Shown one piece after another: positions 14,953 to 25,246 of a stretch of 64,000 nucleotides of DNA. Source of the DNA: SIG653 sp045577455 (GTDB taxonomy: Bacteria > Bacillota > Clostridia > Oscillospirales > CAG-382); NCBI GenBank assembly GCA_045577455.1, contig JAZNIJ010000160.1, positions 12,029 through 76,028 on the forward strand, in the 5' to 3' direction. Position 1 is the first letter of the stretch. Every line of letters starts with the position of its first letter. The translations under genes and the position numbers were made by a program. The notes beneath the pieces were generated by a model, which was given only the letters and a program-made list of their open reading frames with translations, was not told the DNA's origin and searched no databases.

Positions 14953-16692
14953 ATGAAAAATTCAAAACATTTGTTTCATAGCAAGTCGAAAGAGTTGGAA
15001 AATCATAACGAAGAATTGGTTGATGCCAATTCCCATACCCATATGCATAAAGAACATAATTTTTCAAAGTCTGCCCTTGCTCTTGCCCTTGCAATGGCAA
15101 TTCCGCTTAGTGGATGCGGTGGAGATAACACCGATGATTCGTCGAGCGAGCAACCTGCAATTTCAGAAGAAATTTCTGATGAAGTTAATGTTTCCGAAGA
15201 TGCAACTGCTTCTGAAGATGCAACTGCTTCTGAAGATGTAACTGCTTCTGAGGATGTAACCGTTTCTGAGGATGTAACTGTTTCTGAGGATGTAACTGTT
15301 TCTGAAGATGTTTCCGAAGAAGTGAGCGACGAGCCGTCAGTAGGTACAGGTATCACCCTCAGTGAGAAAAACGGCAGTGTAACTCTTGAACCGACGGAGA
15401 TAACTCTTGATAAATCAACTCTTTCACTCTCTGTAGGTGGAAAGGGGACATTAAGCACAACCGTTAAATACGAAACAGCAACAGTGACCTTTACGGCAAC
15501 AACTCAGAACGGTGAAGCGGTAACCGTTATAACGGATAACGAAAATGTTGCAACTGCTGTTGTGAAAGCAAACGGAAATGTAAACGAAATAACCGTAACC
15601 GCAAAAAGCAAGGGAAAAGCAACAATTAAAGTAACATCGGGTGGAGCGACTGCAAAATACATTCTTACAGTTAGTGAAAATAATGCTGTTGAGTGGACAA
15701 GCTCGTCGGCATCCGTTGCAACGGTTTCAAACGGTTCAGTGAGTGGAAAATCAAGTGGCAGTGCAGTGATTACCGCAAAAACCAAAAACGGAAAAACGGC
15801 AAGTTGCAATGTTACAGTTACAGCAGAAGAAAAAAGCTTTGAGCTTGGTGACGGTGTTAACGCTAAAATCACAGGCACTACCTTGACAATAAGCGGAAAC
15901 GGATCAATGCCCGACTATTCCAAATGGGCAAAAACCCCTTGGAAGGATGCAAAAATCAAGAATATCGTTATTGACAGCGGAGTAACGGGAATCGGTGACA
16001 GAGCGTTTATGGGATGCACAACGCTGGAAAGCGTAACGATACCCGAAACTGTAACAAAAATAGGGTGGCACGCGTTCAGCGATTGTTCTTCCCTTAAGAG
16101 TATACTTATACCCAAAAGTGTAACAAGTATCGGTTCTTCCTGCTTTGAATATTGCAGTGGACTTGAAAGCATAACCGTAGACAAGGGTAACCCTGTATAT
16201 TGCAGTGAGGGTAACTGCTTGTATATTTTAGCAACAAAAATTTTGATTTACGGTTGTAAAAACAGCGTTATACCGTCAAATGGAAATGTAACGAGAATAG
16301 GTGATGACTCTTTCCGTGGTTGTTCGTCCCTTAAGAGCATAACTATCCCCGAAACAATTGAGAGTATCGGCTGGTATGCGTTTTGCGACTGTACGTCACT
16401 TTCAAAAATAACGCTTCCTCAATCCCTTGAGAGTATAGACGATAGTGCGTTTTACGGTTGTACGGCGCTTAAAAGTATTACCATACCAAAAAATGTGTCA
16501 ACAATTATGTTCGGAGCGTTCTGGGGCTGTTCGGCACTTGAATCCGTAACATTTGAGAATACGGAAAATTGGTATGTGACCAAAACGGAACATTCCAAAA
16601 AGGGCGAGGATATAGCTGTTGAAGATAAATCCAAAATGGCTAAATGGCTTACAGATACATATTTTGAATATTATTGGTACAGAAAAAAATAA
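14953..16692 (+). CDS. BspA-like LRR lipoprotein with Ig-like domain
   Basis: The 579-residue protein has a charged 36-residue N-terminus, then a hydrophobic stretch ending in a lipobox-like PLSGC, so it should be a lipid-anchored exported protein. An acidic SEDVT/SEDAT repeat linker follows (residues about 75-125). A bacterial Ig-like (BIG2) domain is near 140-295 and BspA-type LRRs (SVTIPETVTKIGWHAF pattern) run to the end. Such proteins sit on the surface and bind host or polymer ligands. It starts 21 bases after the decarboxylase stop, with GAGGAAAAAT before the ATG. The long segment before the lipobox is unusual. Confidence 0.88.
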   Translation: MKNSKHLFHSKSKELENHNEELVDANSHTHMHKEHNFSKSALALALAMAIPLSGCGGDNTDDSSSEQPAISEEISDEVNVSEDATASEDATASEDVTASEDVTVSEDVTVSEDVTVSEDVSEEVSDEPSVGTGITLSEKNGSVTLEPTEITLDKSTLSLSVGGKGTLSTTVKYETATVTFTATTQNGEAVTVITDNENVATAVVKANGNVNEITVTAKSKGKATIKVTSGGATAKYILTVSENNAVEWTSSSASVATVSNGSVSGKSSGSAVITAKTKNGKTASCNVTVTAEEKSFELGDGVNAKITGTTLTISGNGSMPDYSKWAKTPWKDAKIKNIVIDSGVTGIGDRAFMGCTTLESVTIPETVTKIGWHAFSDCSSLKSILIPKSVTSIGSSCFEYCSGLESITVDKGNPVYCSEGNCLYILATKILIYGCKNSVIPSNGNVTRIGDDSFRGCSSLKSITIPETIESIGWYAFCDCTSLSKITLPQSLESIDDSAFYGCTALKSITIPKNVSTIMFGAFWGCSALESVTFENTENWYVTKTEHSKKGEDIAVEDKSKMAKWLTDTYFEYYWYRKK

Positions 16693-16754
16693 TCAGGCAG
16701 AGCAAGCGGGCTTTGCCTGCTTTTCTGTGATAAATAAATATAAAAGAGGTAAAA

Positions 16755-18020
16755 ATGAACAGTTTTTTTGAATTTGGAATAAGCGATAAAGTATATAAAA
16801 TGGGAGAAGTGGCTTTAGATAGATTAAAGACACGCTTTGACGAAATAGACAGGATAGCGGAAACAAATCAGGCAAAGGTAATAAGGGCAATGCAGGATGC
16901 AAAGGTGGGAGCCCATTGCTTTGTGCCGTCAACGGGTTACGGTTATGATGATTTGGGCAGAGATACCCTTGAAGCGGTATATGCCAACTGCTTTAGAACA
17001 GAAGCCGCCCTTGTGCGCCCTCAGATTACCTGCGGAACCCACGCAATAGCAACGGCGCTTTCCGCAAATCTTCTCCCTGGTGACGAGCTTTTCTCACCCG
17101 TTGGCAGACCTTATGACACATTGGAATCGGTTATAGGGCTTCGTCCGTCTCCTTGTTCACTTATGGAAAACGGTGTTACATACAGAGAGGCAGAGCTGTT
17201 GCCCGACGGTAGCTTTGATTATGATGCAATTCGTAAATGTATAAACGAAAAAACAAAGGTTGTAACTATTCAGCGTTCAAAGGGGTATAAAATGCGCCCC
17301 ACATTTTCCGTTGAGCAGATAGGGGAGCTTATTGCTTTTATTAAAAGTATAAAGTCGGATGTTATATGCTTTGTTGATAACTGCTACGGTGAATTTGTTG
17401 AGCTGAAAGAGCCAACTGAGGTTGGTGCAGATATTATGGCAGGTTCACTTATTAAAAACCCTGGCGGCGGTCTTGCTGCAAGCGGTGGATATATCTGCGG
17501 TAAGAAAGAGCTTATAGAGAGATGCGGCTATCGTCTTAATGCCCCCGGGTTAGGGTTAGAGGTAGGTATAAACTTCGGTATACTTCAGTCCCTTTATCAG
17601 GGCTTGTTTTTCGCTCCAACAGTGGTTGCTTCTGCGGTTAAGGGTGCTATATTTGCCGCAAATGTGTTTGAACCGTTGGGGTATGAATCTGTTCCGAATA
17701 TGACAGAATCAAGGCACGATATTGTTCAGTCCATAAGGTTGGGAACACCTGAAAAGGTTATCGCTTTCTGTCAGGGAATACAGGCAGCAGCCGCAGTTGA
17801 TAGCTATGCTTCACCAATCCCTGGCCCTATGCCGGGGTACGATAGCGAAGTAATAATGGCGGCAGGAGCGTGTATACAGGGCTCGTCTATTGAGTTGACC
17901 GCCGACGCTCCAATGCGTGAGCCGTATGCAGTGTATTTCCAAGGCGGACTCACATTTGCCCACGCAAAATTGGGCATACTTATGGCTTTGCAAAAGGTTT
18001 TGGAAATAGATGAGAAGTAA
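16755..18020 (+). CDS. methionine gamma-lyase-like PLP protein (aluminium resistance family)
   Basis: The 421-residue protein matches the Alum_res/YnbB family of fold-type I PLP enzymes. Landmarks are FVPSTGYGYDD, TCGTHAI, VDNCYGEF and the PLP lysine in GSLIKNPGGG. Annotated members are called methionine gamma-lyase family or aluminium-resistance proteins; the physiological reaction is not settled. The ATG has AGAGG upstream. Length is normal for the family. Confidence 0.93.
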   Translation: MNSFFEFGISDKVYKMGEVALDRLKTRFDEIDRIAETNQAKVIRAMQDAKVGAHCFVPSTGYGYDDLGRDTLEAVYANCFRTEAALVRPQITCGTHAIATALSANLLPGDELFSPVGRPYDTLESVIGLRPSPCSLMENGVTYREAELLPDGSFDYDAIRKCINEKTKVVTIQRSKGYKMRPTFSVEQIGELIAFIKSIKSDVICFVDNCYGEFVELKEPTEVGADIMAGSLIKNPGGGLAASGGYICGKKELIERCGYRLNAPGLGLEVGINFGILQSLYQGLFFAPTVVASAVKGAIFAANVFEPLGYESVPNMTESRHDIVQSIRLGTPEKVIAFCQGIQAAAAVDSYASPIPGPMPGYDSEVIMAAGACIQGSSIELTADAPMREPYAVYFQGGLTFAHAKLGILMALQKVLEIDEK

Positions 18021-18256
18021 GTGATGGGTGATAGGTGATAAGTGATAAGTGGTAAGTGGTAAGTGATAAGTGATAAGTGGTAAGTGGTAAGTGGTAAGTG
18101 ATAAGTGATAAGTGATAAGTGTTGAGCTTGAAGCTGACAAGCACAGAAGTTACCAAGCTACAGTACAACGCATAGCGAAATAAAGTTTTTGGGTGTGGGT
18201 GTGCTGGCAAGTGATAAGTGATAAGTGATAGGTGATAAGTGGTAAGTGATAAGTGG
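18021..18256. repeat. heptamer TAAGTGR tandem arrays with dispersed element fragment
   Basis: Two arrays (about 18025-18121 and 18209-18256) are built from 7-base TAAGTGA/TAAGTGG units. Between them lies a fragment of the dispersed element (CGCATAGCG...TTTTTGGGTGTGGGTG). The same heptamer appears at 25117, 48069 and 55343. Because 7 is not a multiple of 3, all frames remain open. Confidence 0.85.
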
Positions 18257-18274
18257 GAAGCTGATAAGTGCAGA

Positions 18275-18486
18275 AGTTACCTTTATTTCGTTGCTATTTT
18301 GAACGAGATATATGTCTCAAACCCACTTTTGGCAGTTTCGGACGATATTATACCAAGTTGCAACACAACGCATAGCGAATAAAAGTTTTTGGGTGTGGGT
18401 GTTTTTTCAAAAACACCCACGAAGCTCTCGTTGAGTCGAACACCCACGAAACCCACACTTTGATACCCACGAAACTATCGTTAAGT
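18275..18486. repeat. dispersed intergenic element (about 200 bp)
   Basis: The element contains AGTTACCTTTATTTCG, then CAGTTTCGGACGATATTATA, then CGCATAGCG. It continues with GGGTGTTTTTTCAAAAACACCC (a perfect 10-base stem with a 2-base loop) and CACCCACGAA repeats. Related copies lie at 23677-23932, 24975-25195, 56433-56520 and 58635-58712. It lies just upstream of the large LRR gene. Confidence 0.8.
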
Positions 18487-18518
18487 CGAAAAACTAAAAA
18501 ATGGAGGAATGTACATTT

Positions 18519-21500
18519 ATGCAAAGGAAAAACATGAAAAAAATATCTGTTCTGTTGCTTTTCAGCATTTTAATTTCCTTGTTTTCCAATGTTGTTTCAG
18601 CGTTAAAAGTAAACGGTGAAGCCGTGGAAAGCGTTGGACAAGCTACGCAACAGGATGTGACAATTGGTGAGATTTCGCAAGATGAAACCCTTGAAACGGG
18701 TGATAATGCTGAAGGATTTTTAGCAAACAGCACCTTTAGGTATGGAGTAACACCTGAAAATGATGTTACCTTGTTGATGAGTGAAAAAACGGTTTTTTCT
18801 GAGTTTAAACAAAAACTCGGTTCAGATAAGGTGCTGAATATCACAAGAGACGGCAGTGAAATACCGTCAGACGATATTATCAGAACAGGAGATATTATTT
18901 CAATTAACGGTGAAGAATCCATAGCCGAGGTTATTGGGGACGTTGACGGAGACGGCATTATAACTTCAACGGATTATCTTCAGATAAAAAAATACTTTCT
19001 TAAAACCTTCGACCTTGAAGGTGCGTATTTTTCGGCAGGAGATACGGACAATAACGGTAATATAAATTCAACCGACTATATTCAGGTTAAATCATACTTT
19101 TTAAAGATTTATAACTTTTTTGAGGTTGAAACAGAGATTGAGGAAACATTGGCAGAAGAAATGTTTCTTCCCAAATGTGGCAATGATTTTTCGTTCCTCG
19201 TGAATTTCAACGGCAGTTTGTCGGAGCTTTTGGAAAATGTAAAAGTATATCATGTTGTTGATGATGTAAATATACCTGTAAATTACTCTGTGGCTGTTGA
19301 CGGTGAATCTGTTTATAGAATCTCACCTGAAACTACATATGAAAATTATGAGATATATACGGTAGAATTGTCGGGAGACGCTTCTTTTGTCGATTACAAA
19401 GCCAAAAGTATAACTTTTGAAGTTGGCGGCCCCGATAAAGAAAATATTGACTTCGAAAATAATATAATCTTTTTGAAGAATTTAGAGAGTTTAAGCCCGG
19501 GTTATTATCCTTATACAATAAGCTTTGACGAAGAAAAAGAGCTGTATACCCTCACTCTTTCCAAGGGGGACGGATTTACAGACGAGCTTATAGGAAAAAT
19601 ATTAGCCGTTGGAGATTATTCATCTGAAGCAGAGGTGTTGGCTGATTCTTCAAAGGAGCTTTACTTTGGTAAAATTCAAAAAATATATCAGTCAGGCAAA
19701 AGCACAATTGTTGAAATGACAGCTCCTGAACTTGACGAGCTTTTTGCAACCCTTGATGTGTTTACAAATCAGTATTCGGGTGATATGGCAATTGAGTTTA
19801 ATGAAGATTTAGAAAACGAAATTGTTGGAGCAATTCAGGAAAGTGATGCATTTGTTGAGCATATCGCAGCAGCAAACCTTGCGGCTAAAGATTATGCACT
19901 TGAACATGGCGTTGTTGCCGTGGATTTGGTTGGAAAATCCTTTAAGGATTATTTCGATTTTGAATTAACAAAAAAAGAGTTCATGCATCATGACGGTGGA
20001 TATTGTACAGTGGATATTGAAGGGAAGCTCACTTGTACTATTCCTTTGAAAACAACAGGCGGTACGGATGTAGGCAGTATAAAAATCACTTGCACCGCAG
20101 GTATAAAGTCTGATATCTGGTTTTACGGTCATTGTAATACCAAAGATATGCATTTGGGAGTTACAACCAAAACAACCGTAACTCTTGGTTTTAACTTAAC
20201 GATTAAAGCAGAAGCATCTTTAAATGATGAGATGCACTATTATGTAAACAGAACAACGAAAACCATACATACATCAACTTGCCGTTATGTTGAGAAAGTG
20301 ATAGATGTATCTCATATGGATGTATACACAGCAAAGGCATTGCTGAATCTATACCCCGATATGGATGCAATGAAAAAAGACGAGTGTAAAGTATGTAAGG
20401 CAGTATCGGGACTTGATGGCACAGCGTATGTTCTTAATATCAGCTCAAATACATTGCATTGCCTGAACTGTATACATGTCACCACCATAGCAAACCACAA
20501 TGTTTTTGAAATATATCCCGAGCACGTAGACGGTTATAATCTTTGCGAGGATTGCAAGCCGCAGGAAAGAGAAGCAAAAGACTTTGAACAGAGAATGCTT
20601 AACAGAATGCAGGGCGGCGATTGGGCGGCAGAGGTGGAAAAGCTCCGTTCGTTAATGCAAAACAGCGGAAACGCATCTAACGGAAACGGCAAAGGAATGG
20701 ATATAGGCGAAGTGCCGTTTAAGTTCTTAGGTGTTTTCGATTTCAGATTAACGTTAGAGCTTGTTTGTAACTTTGACCTTGAAGCAACTATCGATTGTTC
20801 TTTTACCTTCTATTCGGAAGACCAATTTGGCGTCAGAGTAGACCATAAAAATTCAAGTACATATCATAATCAGGTTGATAAATGGGATAAAAAAACAATT
20901 GATGTAACGGGCAAGGTTGACCTTGAATTAGGGTTGAATATCCATATAAACGCAAGTATAATAGGTCTCAAGGATTGCATAAGCGTATATTTGGATGCAG
21001 GAACAGGTGTGTATGCAATGCTTTCGGGCGTTTTGCATTTTGAAAGCGGAACTGCGGAAAACTTGGATAATTATTATGCCGCTTATTTTGAAATGGGATT
21101 CTATTATGATATTAGTGGCGGTTTCAAGCTCTTTAAATGGGGTAAAGAAATAACTATCATAGAAGGCAGAGTTCCTATTTTGCAACGTGGTTATGAGAGA
21201 GCATATTATTCTTTTGAAAATTATGCTCCAACTTTGGATATCACTTTTAATTATACCCATTTGGGAAATACCGATGTTTTAGGCGTTGAATACTTCAATG
21301 TAAAAGAGTTGAAAAAAGAAACAGCAAAGTTAAACCCCGAAGGCGACGCACAGTATTATGTGAAATACGCTTTCAAAAATGCAGACGGAACAATAAATCC
21401 ATATTTCAGTTACGGTCAGGGTGGTATCAAGATTTCCGACGATGCACCCAAAACATTTACCGCATATATGGAAATTACAGTTGTTCCAAAGTATGCACCT

Positions 21501-23612
21501 GTTTCAAGTATGTCAGAGTTTTTGTCGCAAGATTATAAAAACGGCTCTTCCGTTTTCTTCCTCGATACTTTGACAGTGGAATTGAATGTGAAAGATGTAG
21601 GTTTAAGAGTAGATTATTATTTAGATCCATTAAAGGCAAATCTGACAGACGGCGTTTTGACAATCTGGGGCAAAGGTGATATGCCCGATTATTCGTCTTA
21701 TTCTGATGTGCCGTGGTATAATGAAAGAGAGAAAATTACTAAGGTTGTTATAAAAAAAGGAGTAACAAGTATCGGAGATTGTGCTTTTGCTCTTTGCTCA
21801 TACCTTGCGAGCATAACCATCCCAGACAGCGTAACAAGTATAGGGGATTATGCTTTCTGTTGGCGCGACTCTCTTGCGAGCATAACCATCCCTGACAGCG
21901 TAACAAGTATAGGGGATTATGCTTTCTTTAGTTGCGACTCCCTTGTAAGCGTAACCATCCCCGACAGCGTAACAAGTATAGGGGATTATGCTTTCGCTAA
22001 TTGTTCCTCCCTTGCAAGCATAGTAGTATCAAGTGGAAATAAGGTATATCACAGTAAGAATAACTGTTTGATTGAAACCAAAACCAAAATCTTAATAAAA
22101 GGTTGTAAAAACAGTATTATTCCAACAGACGGCAGCGTAACAAGTATAGGGGATTCGGCTTTCTATAGTTGCGACTCCCTTGTAAGCATAAACATCCCCG
22201 ACAGCGTAACAAGTATAGGGGATGGTGCTTTCGGCTGGTGCGACGCTCTTGCAAGCATAACCATACCCGACAGCGTAGCAAGTATTGGGAGCGACGCTTT
22301 TTCTGGTTGCACGTCTCTTGCAAGCATAACCATACCGAAAAGCGTAATGAGTATAGGGTGGGGTGCTTTCGATGATTGCGTTTCTCTTGAAAGTGTAATA
22401 TTTGAAAATCCAAACGGATGGTATGTAACAAAAACAAATGGCGAATCAAGCGGAACAAAGGTTACAGTAACAAATAAATCCACCGCTGCGGATTATTTAA
22501 CCGATACATACGAGTTCTACTATTGGTATCGCAATAGTGATTCGGGAAAAAATTATGATTTAGCTCCATTAAAGGCAAATCTGACAGACGGCGTTTTGAC
22601 AATCTGGGGTGAAGGTGATATGCCTGATTATTCGTCTAATATTGATGTGCCGTGGTATAATGAAAGAGATAAAATTACTGAGGTTGTAATTATGAATGGG
22701 GTTACAAGTATAGGGGATTATGCTTTTTATAGTTGCGACTCCCTTGAAAGCATAACCAGCGGAGACAGCGTAACAAGTATAGGGGATAGTGCTTTCGAGG
22801 ATTGCTACTCCCTTGAAAGCATAACCATCGGAGACAGCGTAACAAGTATAGGGGATAGTGCTTTCGCTGGTTGCGTCTCTCTTGTAAGCGTAACCATCCC
22901 CGACAGCGTAAACAGTATAGGGGATAGAGCTTTCGCTTGTTGCGCCTCACTTGCAAGCGTAACCATCCCCGACGGTGTAACAAGTATAGGGGATTGTGCT
23001 TTCGACTGTTGCTACTCTCTTGAAAACATAGTAGTATCAAGTGGAAATAAGGTGTATCACAGTACAAATAACTGTTTGATTGAAACATCAACCAAAACCT
23101 TAATATTAGGGTGTAAAAACAGCGTTATTCCAACAGACGGTAGCGTAACAAGTATAGGGGATAGTGCTTTCTGTGGTTGCGACTCCATTACAAGCATAAT
23201 CATACCCGAAGGCGTAACGAGTATAGGGGATAATGCTTTCACTTATTGCTTCTCCCTTGTCAGCATAACCATCCCTGACAGCGTAACAAGTATAGGGGAT
23301 TGGGTTTTCGCTTATTGTTCCTCCCTTGTAAGCATAAACATCCCCGACAGCGTAACAAGTATAGGGGATGGTGCTTTCGGCTGGTGCGACGCTCTTGCAA
23401 GCATAACCATACCCAACAGCGTAACAAGTATAGGATATGGCGCTTTCTATGGTTGCTCTTATCTTGAAAGTGTAATATTTGAAGATCCTTACGGATGGTA
23501 TGTAACAAATACAAAGGGCGTATCAAGCGGGGTTACCGTAACAAACAAATCCACTGCTGCGGATTATTTAACCAATACATACTGCTGGTACTACTACTGG
23601 GATCGCAAATAA
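18519..23612 (+). CDS. giant secreted LRR protein with dockerin-like domain
   Basis: The 1697-residue protein has a signal peptide (residues about 1-28, cleavage after VVSA). A dockerin-type module at residues 140-200 has two calcium loops, DVDGDGIITSTD and DTDNNGNINSTD. The large middle region carries two HTSTC/CxxC motifs (near 590 and 650) and a beta-rich domain. Two arrays of BspA-type LRRs (TIPDSVTSIGDYAF pattern) follow, each introduced by LKANLTDGVLTIWG. Dockerins attach proteins to cohesins, so it may join a cellulosome-like or surface complex. I chose ATG 18519 over 18501 because GGAGG lies between them. Repeats are nearly identical at DNA level, a sign of recent recombination. Confidence 0.9.
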   Translation: MQRKNMKKISVLLLFSILISLFSNVVSALKVNGEAVESVGQATQQDVTIGEISQDETLETGDNAEGFLANSTFRYGVTPENDVTLLMSEKTVFSEFKQKLGSDKVLNITRDGSEIPSDDIIRTGDIISINGEESIAEVIGDVDGDGIITSTDYLQIKKYFLKTFDLEGAYFSAGDTDNNGNINSTDYIQVKSYFLKIYNFFEVETEIEETLAEEMFLPKCGNDFSFLVNFNGSLSELLENVKVYHVVDDVNIPVNYSVAVDGESVYRISPETTYENYEIYTVELSGDASFVDYKAKSITFEVGGPDKENIDFENNIIFLKNLESLSPGYYPYTISFDEEKELYTLTLSKGDGFTDELIGKILAVGDYSSEAEVLADSSKELYFGKIQKIYQSGKSTIVEMTAPELDELFATLDVFTNQYSGDMAIEFNEDLENEIVGAIQESDAFVEHIAAANLAAKDYALEHGVVAVDLVGKSFKDYFDFELTKKEFMHHDGGYCTVDIEGKLTCTIPLKTTGGTDVGSIKITCTAGIKSDIWFYGHCNTKDMHLGVTTKTTVTLGFNLTIKAEASLNDEMHYYVNRTTKTIHTSTCRYVEKVIDVSHMDVYTAKALLNLYPDMDAMKKDECKVCKAVSGLDGTAYVLNISSNTLHCLNCIHVTTIANHNVFEIYPEHVDGYNLCEDCKPQEREAKDFEQRMLNRMQGGDWAAEVEKLRSLMQNSGNASNGNGKGMDIGEVPFKFLGVFDFRLTLELVCNFDLEATIDCSFTFYSEDQFGVRVDHKNSSTYHNQVDKWDKKTIDVTGKVDLELGLNIHINASIIGLKDCISVYLDAGTGVYAMLSGVLHFESGTAENLDNYYAAYFEMGFYYDISGGFKLFKWGKEITIIEGRVPILQRGYERAYYSFENYAPTLDITFNYTHLGNTDVLGVEYFNVKELKKETAKLNPEGDAQYYVKYAFKNADGTINPYFSYGQGGIKISDDAPKTFTAYMEITVVPKYAPVSSMSEFLSQDYKNGSSVFFLDTLTVELNVKDVGLRVDYYLDPLKANLTDGVLTIWGKGDMPDYSSYSDVPWYNEREKITKVVIKKGVTSIGDCAFALCSYLASITIPDSVTSIGDYAFCWRDSLASITIPDSVTSIGDYAFFSCDSLVSVTIPDSVTSIGDYAFANCSSLASIVVSSGNKVYHSKNNCLIETKTKILIKGCKNSIIPTDGSVTSIGDSAFYSCDSLVSINIPDSVTSIGDGAFGWCDALASITIPDSVASIGSDAFSGCTSLASITIPKSVMSIGWGAFDDCVSLESVIFENPNGWYVTKTNGESSGTKVTVTNKSTAADYLTDTYEFYYWYRNSDSGKNYDLAPLKANLTDGVLTIWGEGDMPDYSSNIDVPWYNERDKITEVVIMNGVTSIGDYAFYSCDSLESITSGDSVTSIGDSAFEDCYSLESITIGDSVTSIGDSAFAGCVSLVSVTIPDSVNSIGDRAFACCASLASVTIPDGVTSIGDCAFDCCYSLENIVVSSGNKVYHSTNNCLIETSTKTLILGCKNSVIPTDGSVTSIGDSAFCGCDSITSIIIPEGVTSIGDNAFTYCFSLVSITIPDSVTSIGDWVFAYCSSLVSINIPDSVTSIGDGAFGWCDALASITIPNSVTSIGYGAFYGCSYLESVIFEDPYGWYVTNTKGVSSGVTVTNKSTAADYLTNTYCWYYYWDRK

Positions 23613-23639
23613 AAAGCTTTATTGGTGATATGTGATAAG

Positions 23640-23932
23640 ATTGAAGTGTGAAGTGTGGAGTTTGGAGCTTGCAAGTGAAAAAGTTATCTTTGTTCCACCA
23701 AATATGGATAATGATACAACTACACAGCATACCCCCACTTTTAGCATTTTCGGACTATTATACTAATCCTCAACATAACGCATAGCGGATTAAAAGTTTT
23801 TGGGTGTGGGTGTTTTTTCAAAAACACCCACAAAACCTTCGTTAAAGAAAACCAAAGTTGAAGCAACCCCGCGTCTGACACCCACGAAAACTATCGTTAA
23901 AGCAAACACCCACGAAAACAAAAGTTAATGCA
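23640..23932. repeat. GTGTGGAG minisatellite plus dispersed element
   Basis: GTGTGAAGTGTGGAGTTTGGAG-like units (23645-23668) precede a copy of the dispersed element with AACGCATAGCGG, the GGGTGTTTTTTCAAAAACACCC palindrome and CACCCACGAAA repeats. No gene is seen between 23613 and 23973. Confidence 0.75.
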
Positions 23933-23942
23933 AATAAAAAAA

Positions 23943-23964
23943 TCTGCACCATTTTTGATGCAGA
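23943..23964 (-). terminator. terminator of the XRE gene
   Basis: TCTGCA and TGCAGA form a stem around 10 bases; on the minus strand it is followed by seven T residues. Confidence 0.75.
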
Positions 23965-23973
23965 CTTAATATG

Positions 23974-24306
23974 TTAATTCTTCTTGTGGCTATGATTTAT
24001 CATTGTATCAATGACATCGTAGATACGAAGTCGGTCTTCTTCTGACAGCTTTTCAATTTGTTCGGTGAGCTTTGAGCTTTTAACTTTATAACCCGTTGTA
24101 ATAACATCAGCAAGCAATAAATCAGCCGAAACTTCTAATGCGTTGGCTATTTCTATAAACTTATCCAAGCGAGGAAGCCGTTCGCCTCGTTCAATCATTC
24201 CGATATATGTTACGCTTAAATTAGTTTTTTCCGCAAGGTCATCTTGACGCATATATTTCGCTTCTCTATATTGGCGTATTCTTTTTCCAATGGATGTTTT
24301 TGACAT
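23974..24306 (-). CDS. XRE-family transcriptional regulator
   Basis: This 110-residue protein has an N-terminal helix-turn-helix (DDLAEKTNLSVTYIGMIERG) and a helical C-terminal part (LTEQIEKLSEEDRLRIYDVI) likely for dimerisation. It resembles the regulator at 50423 in layout. It is divergent from the SLOG gene at 24458. A shared intergenic region of 151 bases could hold its operator. Its own target is unknown. Confidence 0.88.
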   Translation of the reverse strand: MSKTSIGKRIRQYREAKYMRQDDLAEKTNLSVTYIGMIERGERLPRLDKFIEIANALEVSADLLLADVITTGYKVKSSKLTEQIEKLSEEDRLRIYDVIDTMINHSHKKN

Positions 24307-24407
24307 CGTGTATTCCTGCTTTCAATTTTTGTGTAACTAACAGTATAAGTATACAACATTTAGTTTTGATTATACAGAAACATAGCGTATTAAAACATAA
24401 CACTCTG

Positions 24408-24436
24408 TTGCTTTTTTAGCTAAAATATGTTATTAT
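24408..24436 (+). promoter_or_regulatory. promoter of the SLOG-family gene
   Basis: TTGCTT and TATTAT are separated by 17 bases; the GTG start lies 21 bases beyond, after GGAGG. Confidence 0.65.
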
Positions 24437-24457
24437 CTAAAAACACGGAGGAAATTT

Positions 24458-24907
24458 GTGAAAAAAACAACCGCTATGTTTATAGGACACAGGGACATTC
24501 ACGAAGAAAATGAAACAGCAATAAGGGATTATATAATAACGCTGATAAATAGTGGCATAACAGATTTTCTTTGCGGAGGAATGGGAAACTTTGATTGGAT
24601 GTGTGCAAGAATGGTTTATGAGTTGAAGAAAGAGTATAAATATATTCGTTGTTTTTTAGTCATACCCTATCTTACATTTAACATAAAAGAGCGCATTTAT
24701 TTTGATGATGTTATTTATCCCGAAGGATTGGAAAAATATCACTTCAAATCGGCAATTATTGCTCGGAATAAATATATGATTGAGAATTCTTCACACGCTG
24801 TATGTTTCGTTTCATATACTTTCGGTGGAGCAATTCAAACATATAAAAAAGCTGTGAAAAAAGGATTGATAATCAAAAATTTCGGTTCTTTGTCAGCATC
24901 GTTGTAG
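24458..24907 (+). CDS. SLOG-superfamily (DUF1273-like) protein
   Basis: The 149-residue protein starts at GTG with CGGAGG 6 bases upstream. FIGHRDI at the N-terminus, CGGMGNFDWMCA near residue 40 and a late SYTFGGAIQTYKKA fit the Rossmann-like SLOG/DUF1273 fold, whose members are thought to bind nucleotide-derived ligands. It is a single gene next to a divergent regulator. Function is unknown. Confidence 0.8.
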   Translation: MKKTTAMFIGHRDIHEENETAIRDYIITLINSGITDFLCGGMGNFDWMCARMVYELKKEYKYIRCFLVIPYLTFNIKERIYFDDVIYPEGLEKYHFKSAIIARNKYMIENSSHAVCFVSYTFGGAIQTYKKAVKKGLIIKNFGSLSASL

Positions 24908-24917
24908 TGATTGAAAA

Positions 24918-25195
24918 TTGAAAAGTAGAGGGTGGAGTTTGGAGTGTTGAGCGTGGAGCGTGGAGCTGACGTGTGAAAAAGTTACCTTTATTTCGTTTTT
25001 ATAGATAATGATGCAAATCTATAGTTAACCCCCACTTTAGCAGTTTCGGACGATATTATACCAAGTTGCAACATAACGCATAGCGAAATAAAGTTTTTGG
25101 GTGTGGGTGTGCTGGCAAGTGATAAGTGATAAGTGATAGGTGATAAGTGATAAGCGAAGCAAACACCCACAAAACCTTCGTTAAAGCGATGAGCA
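24918..25195. repeat. minisatellite, dispersed element copy and heptamer array
   Basis: GTGGAG-type units (24930-24970) precede a dispersed element copy (24975-25115 with CAGTTTCGGACGATATTATA and CGCATAGCG) and a heptamer array (25117-25156). This is the same order as at 18.2 kb, so the three repeat types travel together. Confidence 0.75.
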
Positions 25196-25215
25196 ACTAA
25201 ATAATACAGATTAAG

Positions 25216-25246
25216 GTGCGGTTCTTTAGTCGAGAACCGTACTTTT
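25216..25246 (+). terminator. terminator-like hairpin
   Basis: GTGCGGTTCT pairs with AGAACCGTAC (one wobble) around 7 bases, followed by TTTTCCTTT. The bases from 25247 to 25402 hold nothing I recognise. Confidence 0.65.

Noticed and set aside
21640..23600. Possible CRISPR array from regularly spaced identical repeats
   Set aside because: The repeats are in-frame codons of BspA-type LRRs within one long gene; spacers are not unique.
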